Position numbers and translations under genes: made by a program. From assembly GCA_002734065.2 (NCBI GenBank), contig NVXU02000030.1:109054-173053 (forward strand): a DNA stretch of 64,000 nt, read 5' to 3'. Shown here piece by piece: positions 25,504 through 34,583 of this stretch; the stretch's first letter is position 1, and each line of letters opens with the position of its first letter. Below the pieces are notes generated by a model. That model worked only from the letters and a program-made list of their open reading frames with translations, was not told the origin of the DNA and did no database searches. The DNA is from Fluviicola sp. (lineage in GTDB: Bacteria; Bacteroidota; Bacteroidia; Flavobacteriales_D; Crocinitomicaceae).

Positions 25504-25652
25504 GGAACGCAGATGACGCAGATTTTTATGATTTACTTGGTTGACGTTGATGTGGAATATATAAAATGTCGATGGTTTTGAACTACCCCTAACACAATAT
25601 CATAGCCCCACCAATCATTCTTAATCATAAAAATCTGCGGCATCCGCGTTCC
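25504..25652. repeat. 30-bp inverted repeat pair flanking about 90 bp
   Basis: The arms 25504-25533 and 25623-25652 are inverted copies that match at 28 of 30 positions. The centre is AT-rich and noncoding. Related words ('atcataacaatctgcg') recur at 36977-37020, so this is a dispersed palindromic (REP/MITE-like) element. No transposase gene is inside. It lies between recF and the TPR gene, with its right arm about 47 bp ahead of a -7 element. Confidence 0.75.
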
Positions 25653-25698
25653 ATTAATCATTATTTTAAATTTGATAGGACAACCTAAAAAAAAACAT

Positions 25699-25706
25699 TA
25701 CTTTTG
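25699..25706 (+). promoter_or_regulatory. Bacteroidota-type -7 element
   Basis: TACTTTTG fits TAnnTTTG 29 bp before the TPR gene start. A TTG at 25672-25674 could be the -33 element, but the 24-bp gap is longer than usual. Confidence 0.45.
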
Positions 25707-25735
25707 CTCGCTATTAAAAAAGAACACAAATTACA

Positions 25736-26377
25736 ATGTTAGAAGATATCTCAGGAGAACAAATTAAAGAGCAATTCAAGTCGAATAAAACACTTCGAAT
25801 GGTCACCATGATTGTAGGTGGACTAATCGTTTTGGTATTGGCTTATTTCGGTTACAGACAATTCATCTGGGAACCAGCCAATGAAAAATCGAAAGATGCG
25901 ACCTGGATAGGTTTAAATTACGCAGATAAAGATTCTACAGAATTGGCAATAGACGAATTTAGAGTACAAGTAAAAAAATACGACGGAAAAATCGGGGGTG
26001 AAATCGCTCAGTTTTCTTTGGCGCGTCAATACATGAATTCTGGAGAATTCAAAAAAGCAATTGAAGAACTAGAAGGAGTTGACGTTTCTGACACTTACGT
26101 ACAAGTCATGGCTATCGGATTACGTGCTGATGCTTATTCTGAGTTGGAAAACTACACCGAAGCAGCAAGTTTATACTTAGAAGCAGCTAATTTGAATGCA
26201 AATGAGTTCACTTCGCCTATTTATCTAATGAAAGCAGGGTTGAATCTTGAAGAAATCAACAATTTCGAGAAAGCAACGGAGTGTTACAAGCAAATTAAAG
26301 AAGAATATCCAACATTCGCTTCTCAAAAAGCAATTGATAAATACATTGCTCGAACGGAGAATAATAAAACGAAATAA
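25736..26377 (+). CDS. YfgM-like tetratricopeptide-repeat protein
   Basis: A 213-residue membrane-anchored protein. A cytoplasmic N-terminus of about 22 residues is followed by one transmembrane helix (23-43) and TPR-like helices to the end ('AQFSLARQYMNSGEFKKAIEEL', 'YTEAASLYLEAANLN', 'NNFEKATECYKQIKEEYP'). This layout matches YfgM-type proteins, which work with periplasmic chaperones at the Sec translocon. Its stop overlaps the ribH start by one base. Confidence 0.75.
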   Translation: MLEDISGEQIKEQFKSNKTLRMVTMIVGGLIVLVLAYFGYRQFIWEPANEKSKDATWIGLNYADKDSTELAIDEFRVQVKKYDGKIGGEIAQFSLARQYMNSGEFKKAIEELEGVDVSDTYVQVMAIGLRADAYSELENYTEAASLYLEAANLNANEFTSPIYLMKAGLNLEEINNFEKATECYKQIKEEYPTFASQKAIDKYIARTENNKTK

Positions 26378-26865
26378 TGGCTACTGCAAATCGCAATTTG
26401 TCAAAATATATGAAGGAAGAAATTCCAAACGGTGCCGATTTTAGAATCGGCATTGTTGTTTCTGAATGGAACCCAGACATTACACTCAACCTACTAGAAG
26501 GTGCAAAAAAAGCATTGACGGACAACGGAGTCAAAGAAGACAATATTGATGTACGTTTTGTGCCTGGAGCATTCGAATTGCCTCTTGGTGCACAATTAAT
26601 GTGCGAAAAAACACAAGTTGATGGTGTCATTGCTATCGGAGTTGTCATTCAGGGAGAAACCAAGCATTTTGATTTTGTTTGCGATGGAGCAACCCAAGGA
26701 ATCAAAGATGTAAACTTAAAATACAATACACCTGTAGCATTCTGTTTGCTGACGGACAACAATATTCAGCAGTCAATTGACCGGTCTGGTGGTAAACACG
26801 GAAACAAAGGCATAGAATGCGCCATTGCGTGTATGAAAATGATTGCCCTGCAAAAATCTTTCTAA
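26377..26865 (+). CDS. ribH: 6,7-dimethyl-8-ribityllumazine synthase
   Basis: A 162-residue lumazine synthase. It condenses 5-amino-6-ribitylaminouracil with dihydroxybutanone phosphate in riboflavin synthesis. Visible signature elements are 'GIVVSEWNPDIT', 'VPGAFELPLGAQ', 'AIGVVIQGETKHFDFVC' with the catalytic His, and 'NKGIECA'. Length is typical. It is coupled to the TPR gene in front and 2 bp from the mutase gene behind. Confidence 0.95.
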   Translation: MATANRNLSKYMKEEIPNGADFRIGIVVSEWNPDITLNLLEGAKKALTDNGVKEDNIDVRFVPGAFELPLGAQLMCEKTQVDGVIAIGVVIQGETKHFDFVCDGATQGIKDVNLKYNTPVAFCLLTDNNIQQSIDRSGGKHGNKGIECAIACMKMIALQKSF

Positions 26866-26867
26866 TT

Positions 26868-28256
26868 ATGACATTAATAAAATCAATTTCGGGAATCCGA
26901 GGAACAATTGGTGGAAAAGTAAACGAAGGTTTAACTCCACTTGATGCAGTGAAATTTGCAGCCGCTTATGGAACATGGCTCATCAATCGCAATAAGAATG
27001 AGAATAAATTAAAGGTTGTCATCGGCAGAGATGCACGTATTTCTGGGCAAATGGTTTCTGATTTGGTCTCCTCTACGCTTGTCGGTTTGGGAATTGATGT
27101 CGTTAATTTAGGACTTTCGACAACGCCAACCGTTGAAATCGCCGTTCCTTTAGAGAATGCACACGGGGGAATTATTCTCACGGCTTCTCACAACCCAAAA
27201 CAATGGAATGCCCTGAAATTATTGAATGAGAAAGGAGAATTTATCACTGGAGAAGACGGAAATCAAGTCCTTGCCATTGCAGAAGATGAATCTTTCGATT
27301 TTGCAGAGGTTGATGATTTAGGAATTGTCACCAGCGATGATTCTTACTTGCAAAAACACATTGATGCTATTCTTGCGTTGCCTTTGGTCAACCAAGAAGC
27401 CATTGCTGCAGCTGATTTCTCAGTAGTCGTAGATGCGGTAAATTCTACTGGTGGTATTTTTGTCCCAGCCATGTTAAAAGCATTGGGAGTGGCTAAAATC
27501 ACGGAGTTGTATTGCGAACCAACTGGACATTTTCCGCACAATCCAGAACCTTTGCCTGAGCACCTCACCGACCTCTCTGACAAGATTATTGAAGTAGGTG
27601 CAAACGTCGGATTCACAGTAGATCCCGACGTTGACAGACTAGCTATGGTTTGCGAAGACGGCACAATGTTCGGCGAAGAATACACCTTGGTTGCGGTTGG
27701 CGACTACGTCATTAGCAAAACTCCTGGAGCGAGTGTTTCCAACCTCTCCTCTACCCGTGCGTTGCGAGATGTTACAGAAAGTTATGGTCAAACTTACTTT
27801 GCTTCTGCCGTTGGAGAAGTCAATGTTGTTAATAAAATGAAAGCTGAAAACGCTGTCATTGGCGGCGAGGGAAACGGAGGAATTATCTATCCAGAATTGC
27901 ATTACGGACGTGATTCCTTGGTTGGAATTGCCTTATTTTTGTCTTTATTGGCAGAAAAGAAGATGAAAGTCTCAGAATTGCGAGATTCTTATCCAAAATA
28001 CACCATTTCGAAGAATAAAATTCAGTTAACACCTGAAATTGACGTAGATGCTATTCTTTCTGCCATGGCAAAGAAATACAAGAACGAAGAAGTTGACACA
28101 ACAGACGGCGTAAAAATCTATATTGGAAAAGAATGGGTACATTTAAGGAAAAGTAACACAGAACCAATCATCAGAGTTTATTCTGAAAGCAAATCAATGG
28201 AAAGTGCCAATGCCTTTGCAGAAAGAATAATTGGGGAGATTAAAGCAATGATTTAA
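26868..28256 (+). CDS. glmM: Phosphoglucosamine/phosphomannomutase
   Basis: A 462-residue alpha-D-phosphohexomutase. The phosphoserine is Ser107 in 'TASHNPKQWN', the metal loop is DPDVDR at 252-257, the sugar loop is 'GEGNGGI', and the phosphate loop is 'RKSNTEPIIRVYSES'. The start at 26868 (MTLIKSISGIRG) is chosen over an upstream in-frame ATG at 26817 that would overlap ribH. It interconverts hexose(amine) 6- and 1-phosphates, feeding UDP-GlcNAc or GDP-mannose. The Bacteroidota enzyme type is usually named GlmM, but mannose specificity is possible. Confidence 0.85.
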   Translation: MTLIKSISGIRGTIGGKVNEGLTPLDAVKFAAAYGTWLINRNKNENKLKVVIGRDARISGQMVSDLVSSTLVGLGIDVVNLGLSTTPTVEIAVPLENAHGGIILTASHNPKQWNALKLLNEKGEFITGEDGNQVLAIAEDESFDFAEVDDLGIVTSDDSYLQKHIDAILALPLVNQEAIAAADFSVVVDAVNSTGGIFVPAMLKALGVAKITELYCEPTGHFPHNPEPLPEHLTDLSDKIIEVGANVGFTVDPDVDRLAMVCEDGTMFGEEYTLVAVGDYVISKTPGASVSNLSSTRALRDVTESYGQTYFASAVGEVNVVNKMKAENAVIGGEGNGGIIYPELHYGRDSLVGIALFLSLLAEKKMKVSELRDSYPKYTISKNKIQLTPEIDVDAILSAMAKKYKNEEVDTTDGVKIYIGKEWVHLRKSNTEPIIRVYSESKSMESANAFAERIIGEIKAMI

Positions 28257-28267
28257 ACTAAGAAATT

Positions 28268-29863
28268 ATGAAAACAATTATCACTATAGCACTACTATTA
28301 CTTTCGAATATTTTATTTGCGCAAGAACAGTACGAAAATGTAACCATTACTTTCGCAGAAGTTAATTTATCATCAAGTAAAACTCAAAAAATAATTAAAG
28401 TTTTTAAATCAATTGAAAGTTATTATATCTTTAAGAAAGAGCCAGTAAAAGGTCCTGGTGGTTGGGAGTATTTCCTAGTTGAACTAAATAGTAATTTTGA
28501 AACAATTACAACTAAAAAAATTTCAAAATCATTTATAGAAATGACCGATTGGACATTTGATGATATTCAAATCGTTCAAGGAACAGCACTTATTTTTTAT
28601 CACAAACAATTTAAAAAAGAAAATTATGTCAATTTCTACTGTCAAAAAACATACCTATCTTCTAATGAAATAGAAGCTCCAAAGGTAATTTATAAACATG
28701 ACTATTCTTCGAGTGTTTATTATAAATTAAAGACAAAAATAGTGTCTTCTCCCAATAATAAAAATTTACTGATTAATGTTTTTATAAGAGAAGCAAGAGA
28801 TGATGATGATTATTATACAAAAGATAAAAACGAATTTATTTCGTATAATATTGATTCTGATACATTTTCAAATTTTGACCTTGAATTAACAGAAGGGAAA
28901 TATAACAGTAATTACATACAAAGTTTTACAATAGATAATTCTTCAAAATCATATATAACGACCTATAACGATACAAGGACAAATTCTAAATTAAAAGTTA
29001 AACACAATTTTAAATATAGTCTTTTCATAGTAAATGAGAATATCTCAGAAAAAAAAACCATTAATTTAAGTATTGGAAATAATATATTAATTTCTCCTAC
29101 AGTTCTACCCCATAAAGACGGATCTATATATTTAGTTGGTTTTTATGCAAGTCTATCACAAGATTATAATTTTGGTGAGTTTCTTTTTAAAATAGATCCT
29201 CAATCTGGAGAATTAACAAATGAAGTAATCTCAATACTCGACAAAGAGTTTATTACTAAAGTAGAAAGAGAAAGATTTGATCTAAGTAAGAAGGAGAAAG
29301 AAAAATCTTTTCGATTTATTAATTACCTTCAGCCCATTAAGTTAGTCGAACACCTTAATGGTTCAATTTCAATTGTGAACGAAGTATCTTTAGAGGTAAT
29401 GACTATAAGTGAAAAAGGTGCTGTAAATAGATCACACTATCATAATAACCTAGTTATTTCGAGATTAAATGGAGGTGAATACACTTCTCATACTCTTTAC
29501 AAAAAAACTAAGACTAGAAATTATGAAAACACAATAGCTTTCGGAGAAAATAACGAATTAGTAATAGTACAAGTAAAAAGGAAAATTGAATTATTAGGTA
29601 AAGAATTAAAACAATTAACTAAAGATGAGAAAAAGAAAAATGCAGGATACGCAATTGGAACATTTCGAATATCTGAGAATGGATCAATAAAAGAAAGCTT
29701 TCTAATGGATTATATGGATGATAGTTATAAGACGTATAAGCGTTATAAAGAACTACGAGGTATTAGTTTCATAGAATTAAATAATAACAAAATTGAATTG
29801 AATATTATTACGAATACGATTGATAGAAAATTTGGATTTCTTAAATTTCAATTTGATTTTTAA
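28268..29863 (+). CDS. Secreted protein of unknown function (paralog A)
   Basis: A 531-residue protein with a signal peptide ending at about 'LFAQ' (residue 19). The mature part is rich in charged residues and contains recurring 'DGSIYLVGFY', 'FKIDPQSGEL' elements, suggesting a beta-propeller-like fold. No domain is recognised. It is a tandem paralog of the next gene. The first 31 codons of the two are almost identical in DNA although the rest has diverged. Confidence 0.65.
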   Translation: MKTIITIALLLLSNILFAQEQYENVTITFAEVNLSSSKTQKIIKVFKSIESYYIFKKEPVKGPGGWEYFLVELNSNFETITTKKISKSFIEMTDWTFDDIQIVQGTALIFYHKQFKKENYVNFYCQKTYLSSNEIEAPKVIYKHDYSSSVYYKLKTKIVSSPNNKNLLINVFIREARDDDDYYTKDKNEFISYNIDSDTFSNFDLELTEGKYNSNYIQSFTIDNSSKSYITTYNDTRTNSKLKVKHNFKYSLFIVNENISEKKTINLSIGNNILISPTVLPHKDGSIYLVGFYASLSQDYNFGEFLFKIDPQSGELTNEVISILDKEFITKVERERFDLSKKEKEKSFRFINYLQPIKLVEHLNGSISIVNEVSLEVMTISEKGAVNRSHYHNNLVISRLNGGEYTSHTLYKKTKTRNYENTIAFGENNELVIVQVKRKIELLGKELKQLTKDEKKKNAGYAIGTFRISENGSIKESFLMDYMDDSYKTYKRYKELRGISFIELNNNKIELNIITNTIDRKFGFLKFQFDF

Positions 29864-29905
29864 TAGAAATCTAAACGAATAAATTACTCACTTAATAGAG
29901 AAATT

Positions 29906-31498
29906 ATGAAAACAATTATCGCTATAGCACTACTACTACTTTCGAATATTTTATTTGCGCAAGAACAGTACGAAAATGTAACCATTACTTTCGCAGAACT
30001 GAAATTAGAAAAAAGTAAAACAGTCAAATTAATAAGCACGTTTAAAGTAGATGAAGGATATATTGTCTTCAAGAAAGAACCAATACGAGGACCTGGTGGA
30101 TGGAGATATTTCATTGAAACACGTGATACAGATTTAAAAGTCGTATCAACAATAGACGTATCTCAACAGTTTGAAGATGAGAACTATATTATAGAAAGAA
30201 TAATTCGTGTAGGTAACTCTTACGCTTTATTCTCTACTAAAACCTTTCGAAAAGAAGGGAAAACAGAATTGTATTTACAGACTTTCAATTGGGAGTCTGG
30301 AGAATTATCCTCTACTAAAAAAATTCATTCGCAAACGAGCCCGAGGAGAGGTCAGGGAATTCATTTTACAACAAAAACCTCAGTTAACGATAAATTATTA
30401 ATGTACGAAGTTTATAAAACAGGAAAAGATAAGCTTGCTCGGAAGCATTATACCGTTCTTGATGAGGCCCTGGAAGTGCTTTGGACTAATGACAATGTTT
30501 TTTACAAAGCTGATGACGGAAAAGATTACTATGAACAAAGTGTAGTCTTGGGAAATAATGGAGAAATTTATGCTCTTGGTTATAAAATATTGACACGAAA
30601 TAGAAAAGCAGGAATAAAACAAGGAGAAAAAGAATTTGAAATAGCACGCATAACTGAAGATGATATTGAAACTATAAAAATTGACGTTAAAGGTCACAAG
30701 CTAGATGATGTTCAATTAACCCAGACAAAAGATGGGGCTCTATTCTTTGGAGGTTACTACCTAAATAAAGATGTATATGGAATTGAAGGTGTTTTTCTTT
30801 TGACTTTAGATAAAGAATCTTTAGAGGTTGAAGATGAATTCTGGAGTGAGTTTACTCATGATTTTATTACAGAAGGTTGGTCTGAAAGAAAAACCAAGAA
30901 AGCGAAAAAGATAGATGATAAAGGTAAACTAGCACTTACTAATCTTTATCTGCGAAATGTCTTAAAACACGATGATGGGTCTATTTCTCTTGTAGGAGAG
31001 CGCTATTGGGTAACAATAACTACTACGACAACAGCAAATGGAGGAACTACAACACGTACAACCTATCATTATGGAGATTTAGTAATTACTAGAATTTCAA
31101 ACTCCGGTGAATTATTAAGTCAATCGAAATATCAAAAGCATAAAACTCACTTCGGAGCTCATGATGTAGTAGGTGTGGGGAACAATTTGTTTGTGTTAAT
31201 TCTTGAAAAGAAAATAAAACTGATTGATAAAGACGTGAAAACAATGGAAAAAAAAGAACGCAAAAAATACGACGGATGGGCATTTGCTGCGACAAAGATA
31301 AACTCCGAGGGGAAACAAAGCCCATACATGTTGATTGACTATACAGCCGCAGAATACGTGAAATTTAGGAGGTACGATAAAGTCTATAGAAATTCTTCTA
31401 TTGTTAGAAATGATGATAAGGTAGAATTACTCGTTGTTACTTATAAAGGATCTAAAAAATGGGCGCTTGGACGATTTTCTTTCACAAAAGAAGACTAA
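29906..31498 (+). CDS. Secreted protein of unknown function (paralog B)
   Basis: A 530-residue paralog of the preceding gene, with the same signal peptide and the conserved 'FKKEPIRGPGGWRYF' segment (residues 49-63). Strand-turn elements 'DGALFFGGYY', 'LTLDKESLEV', 'DDGSISLVGERYW' and 'VITRISNSGELL' are spaced as in a beta-propeller. There is no sorting domain at the C-terminus. Function unknown. Confidence 0.65.
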   Translation: MKTIIAIALLLLSNILFAQEQYENVTITFAELKLEKSKTVKLISTFKVDEGYIVFKKEPIRGPGGWRYFIETRDTDLKVVSTIDVSQQFEDENYIIERIIRVGNSYALFSTKTFRKEGKTELYLQTFNWESGELSSTKKIHSQTSPRRGQGIHFTTKTSVNDKLLMYEVYKTGKDKLARKHYTVLDEALEVLWTNDNVFYKADDGKDYYEQSVVLGNNGEIYALGYKILTRNRKAGIKQGEKEFEIARITEDDIETIKIDVKGHKLDDVQLTQTKDGALFFGGYYLNKDVYGIEGVFLLTLDKESLEVEDEFWSEFTHDFITEGWSERKTKKAKKIDDKGKLALTNLYLRNVLKHDDGSISLVGERYWVTITTTTTANGGTTTRTTYHYGDLVITRISNSGELLSQSKYQKHKTHFGAHDVVGVGNNLFVLILEKKIKLIDKDVKTMEKKERKKYDGWAFAATKINSEGKQSPYMLIDYTAAEYVKFRRYDKVYRNSSIVRNDDKVELLVVTYKGSKKWALGRFSFTKED

Positions 31499-31549
31499 AT
31501 ATTTGAACCTTATTAATTATTACTTGTACAGAGAAACAAAACAACAAAT

Positions 31550-33256
31550 ATGAAAAATCTAATCATCCTTTTTTCTATCATCTGCTTTGCTTCGAATGCA
31601 AATGCCAATGATGAAAAAATTGTAAAATCGAAAATTGCAAAAGTTACCGTTTATTCTCAAGGGGCTCAAGTTTATCGCAAGGCGAGTTATTCTGTTACTA
31701 AAGGAATAACTGAAATAGTTATTGATGGAGTCAGTAACAACATTGATAATAACAGCTTGCAAGTCAATGCAACAGGTAACGTGATTATCCTCGACACCAA
31801 ATATGCCATTCACTACCCTGAAGTTAAAACACCAAAATTGGAAGGTCTTTCTCTAAAAACTCGTAGAAAAATTTTGGCCTTGGAAGATTCTATTTACAAC
31901 ATCAATTATGTGGTGAGAGCTATCCAAGATGAGATTGATGTTTACCAGGCAACTAAGAATATTCTGAAAAATAACGGTGCTATTCGCGGACAAGGAAAAG
32001 TGAATGATTCTATCGGTCTGTTGAAAGATGCCATTGATTATTACACCAAAAAAATGATGGAAGTCAATAAGAAATTGTTGAAATTGAACCGAGAAAAAAT
32101 AGAAGTCAACAAAACTAAATCAGGAATGCAAAACCGTTTGAATTTGCTAAAGAATGCAGAAGCAAACAGTGGTATCGACAAACCAAAAGGTCCTACTTAT
32201 AGAATTACCATCACCTTGAAAGCAAACGCTTCGGCAAACGGAAAAGTTGATGTTTCTTACCTTGTCAATAACGCAGGATGGACACCTTTGTACGATTTAC
32301 GTAGTGAAACTTCTTCGAATAAAATCAACCTGAATTACAAAGCAAACGTTCATCAAAACACCGGTGTTGATTGGGATGATGTGCGTTTGAATATCTCAAC
32401 AAACAACCCTTATCAGAATAAAACCAAACCAGAATTGCATCCTTGGTACATAGATTTTCATCGTTACAGAAATCAATTAGATAATTTGAATAAGATGAAC
32501 CTTGGCAATAAAGACAAAATGAGAAGAGAAGCAAAAAGCAGAGGTTATGTATCAAATAGTGCGCCTGCTAGAGCGGAATACGACTCCGATGTGGAGGAAG
32601 TTATTGTTGCTGAGAAAGCCTACGACTTCACAACAACGGTAGAGAACATGATTTCTGCAGAATTTCAAATTGATTTGCCATACTCTATCAAGTCAAACGG
32701 TCAAAAACACATGGTTTTGGTGAAGAATGTTGATTTAGATGCCAATTACAAATACTACACCGTTCCTAAATACGACAAATCGGTTTATTTAGTAGCTCAG
32801 TTGTCCAAATTGGCAGAATTGCAATTAGTTCCTGCAAAAGCAAATATTTTCTTCGACGGAACATACATGGGCGAGACCTATTTAGACCCAACAACAATGG
32901 ATGATACATTGAATTTAAGTTTAGGCAAAGACCCTAACATCATTGTAAAACGTACACTTTTGAAGAAAGAATCGAAAGAAAAAATTGTTGGACAGAAAAA
33001 AGAACGAACTTTCTCTTACTCAATTGAAGTGAAGAATTTGAAATCGAGAAACATTAAGCTAGTGGTACAAGATCAAATTCCAATCACACAAAATGCAGAC
33101 ATTGAAATAGAAACTTTGGGCTTAGGTAAAGGTAAATTGAACAAACGTACAGGTCTTATTGAATGGGAGTTCAACTTAAAACCAAAAGCGAGCAAAGATT
33201 TGCAGTTCTCTTACAAAGTGAAGCACGATAAGGATAAGATGGTTTATTTTTATTAG
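31550..33256 (+). CDS. MuiA-like DUF4139 secreted protein
   Basis: A 568-residue protein with a signal peptide (about residues 1-19). An N-terminal beta domain (25-110, DUF4140-like: 'AKVTVYSQGAQVYRKA') is followed by a coiled-coil-like helical stretch (about 110-205) and the DUF4139 domain ('VSYLVNNAGWTPLYDLRSE', 'DWDDVRLNISTNNP', 'PYSIKSNGQKH'). This is the mucoidy-inhibitor A family, of unclear role at the cell envelope. It ends in 'YKVKHDKDKMVYFY'. Confidence 0.85.
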   Translation: MKNLIILFSIICFASNANANDEKIVKSKIAKVTVYSQGAQVYRKASYSVTKGITEIVIDGVSNNIDNNSLQVNATGNVIILDTKYAIHYPEVKTPKLEGLSLKTRRKILALEDSIYNINYVVRAIQDEIDVYQATKNILKNNGAIRGQGKVNDSIGLLKDAIDYYTKKMMEVNKKLLKLNREKIEVNKTKSGMQNRLNLLKNAEANSGIDKPKGPTYRITITLKANASANGKVDVSYLVNNAGWTPLYDLRSETSSNKINLNYKANVHQNTGVDWDDVRLNISTNNPYQNKTKPELHPWYIDFHRYRNQLDNLNKMNLGNKDKMRREAKSRGYVSNSAPARAEYDSDVEEVIVAEKAYDFTTTVENMISAEFQIDLPYSIKSNGQKHMVLVKNVDLDANYKYYTVPKYDKSVYLVAQLSKLAELQLVPAKANIFFDGTYMGETYLDPTTMDDTLNLSLGKDPNIIVKRTLLKKESKEKIVGQKKERTFSYSIEVKNLKSRNIKLVVQDQIPITQNADIEIETLGLGKGKLNKRTGLIEWEFNLKPKASKDLQFSYKVKHDKDKMVYFY

Positions 33257-33374
33257 AAGACGTGAAATGAAGAATTAAAAATGAATTGAGTTAACATCGG
33301 TTCACTTTTCACTTTTCATTTTTCATTTTTTTTATTCTTTCGTTTAAAGAAAAGTTTTCATTAGATTTGAATCA

Positions 33375-34583
33375 ATGAAAAAATTCGACATCCCCGTTTA
33401 CTATCGTTCTCCGATAATAAGTCGTGTAAAAGCTAGAAGAAAGTTGGAAGATCCCCGAAAAAAGGACTTCTCCCCTTCTATTCTTACAATTGGACCTGTT
33501 GAATTTATTATCAGTCGTCACTTTGGTTTTTGCTACGGTGTAGAAAATGCCATTGAGAAATCGTATGCAGCCATCAATGAGAATCCTGATAAGCGCATCT
33601 TTCTAATCAGTCAGATGATACACAACCCGGATGTAAATGCGGATTTGCAAAGCATGGGGGTTAAATTTATTCAAGACACAGACGGTTCGCAATTAATTCC
33701 TTGGAGTGAAATAACTTCTGAAGACATTGTGATTATTCCAGCATTTGGTACAACCATTGAAACAGAAGAAATTATTCGTGCCAAAGGTTTGGATGTTCAA
33801 AAATACAACACCACTTGCCCTTTTGTAGAAAAAGTATGGAACCGTTCTGCGAAATTGGGAGAAAGCAAGCACACCATCATTATTCATGGCAAGCACAAGC
33901 ACGAAGAAACTCGCGCAACATTTTCGCACAGTGAGGTCAATTCTCCGTCATTGATTGTTAAAAATTTATCCGAAGCAAAATTGCTTGCCGATTACATTCT
34001 CGGCAAAATTACGAGATTTCAGTTTTTCGACTTTTTTGAGGGGAAAATTTCTGATGGATTTGACCCTGATTTACATTTACAGAAAATTGGAGTAGTCAAC
34101 CAGACAACTATGCTCGCCTCTGAAACACAAGAAATTGCTGACTTCTTAAAAGATACTATGTCTCTTAAATTTGGCGAAAATTCACTTTCTTCTCACTTTG
34201 CTGACACCAGAGATACACTTTGCTACGCAACCAATGACAATCAATCTGCTACCTTAGAATTGCTCAACAACGAAGCAGACGTAGCCATTGTTGTTGGAGG
34301 TTACAATAGCAGTAATACAACGCACCTTGTGGAACTGTTAGAACCTAAGTTCAAGACCTTTTTTATTCGCAATGAAAATGAAATTGTTTCGTTGAATGAA
34401 GTAAATGCATTTAATATTCACACCAATAAAGCAGAAACATTGACCTCGTTTCTTCCTCAGAAAGAGAACTTAAAAATAATAATAACCTCTGGAGCGTCTT
34501 GCCCTGATTCTGTTGTAGACAGAGTTATTCAAAAAATTCTACACGAATTAAAAATACCATTCAATTCAGATGATGTAAAATAA
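33375..34583 (+). CDS. ispH: 4-hydroxy-3-methylbut-2-enyl diphosphate reductase
   Basis: A 402-residue IspH, the last MEP-pathway enzyme, which makes IPP and DMAPP. The three [4Fe-4S] cysteines are Cys53 ('FGFCYGV'), Cys148 ('NTTCPFVEKVW') and Cys376 ('SGASCPDS'). The protein is longer than E. coli IspH (about 316) because of an N-terminal extension and a central insertion, as in the longer Bacteroidota form. The stop overlaps the start of the cyclase fusion gene by one base. Confidence 0.92.
   Translation: MKKFDIPVYYRSPIISRVKARRKLEDPRKKDFSPSILTIGPVEFIISRHFGFCYGVENAIEKSYAAINENPDKRIFLISQMIHNPDVNADLQSMGVKFIQDTDGSQLIPWSEITSEDIVIIPAFGTTIETEEIIRAKGLDVQKYNTTCPFVEKVWNRSAKLGESKHTIIIHGKHKHEETRATFSHSEVNSPSLIVKNLSEAKLLADYILGKITRFQFFDFFEGKISDGFDPDLHLQKIGVVNQTTMLASETQEIADFLKDTMSLKFGENSLSSHFADTRDTLCYATNDNQSATLELLNNEADVAIVVGGYNSSNTTHLVELLEPKFKTFFIRNENEIVSLNEVNAFNIHTNKAETLTSFLPQKENLKIIITSGASCPDSVVDRVIQKILHELKIPFNSDDVK

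Noticed and set aside
26817..26867. Upstream in-frame start for the phosphohexomutase
   Set aside because: It would overlap ribH by 49 bp, and the normal family N-terminus begins at 26868.
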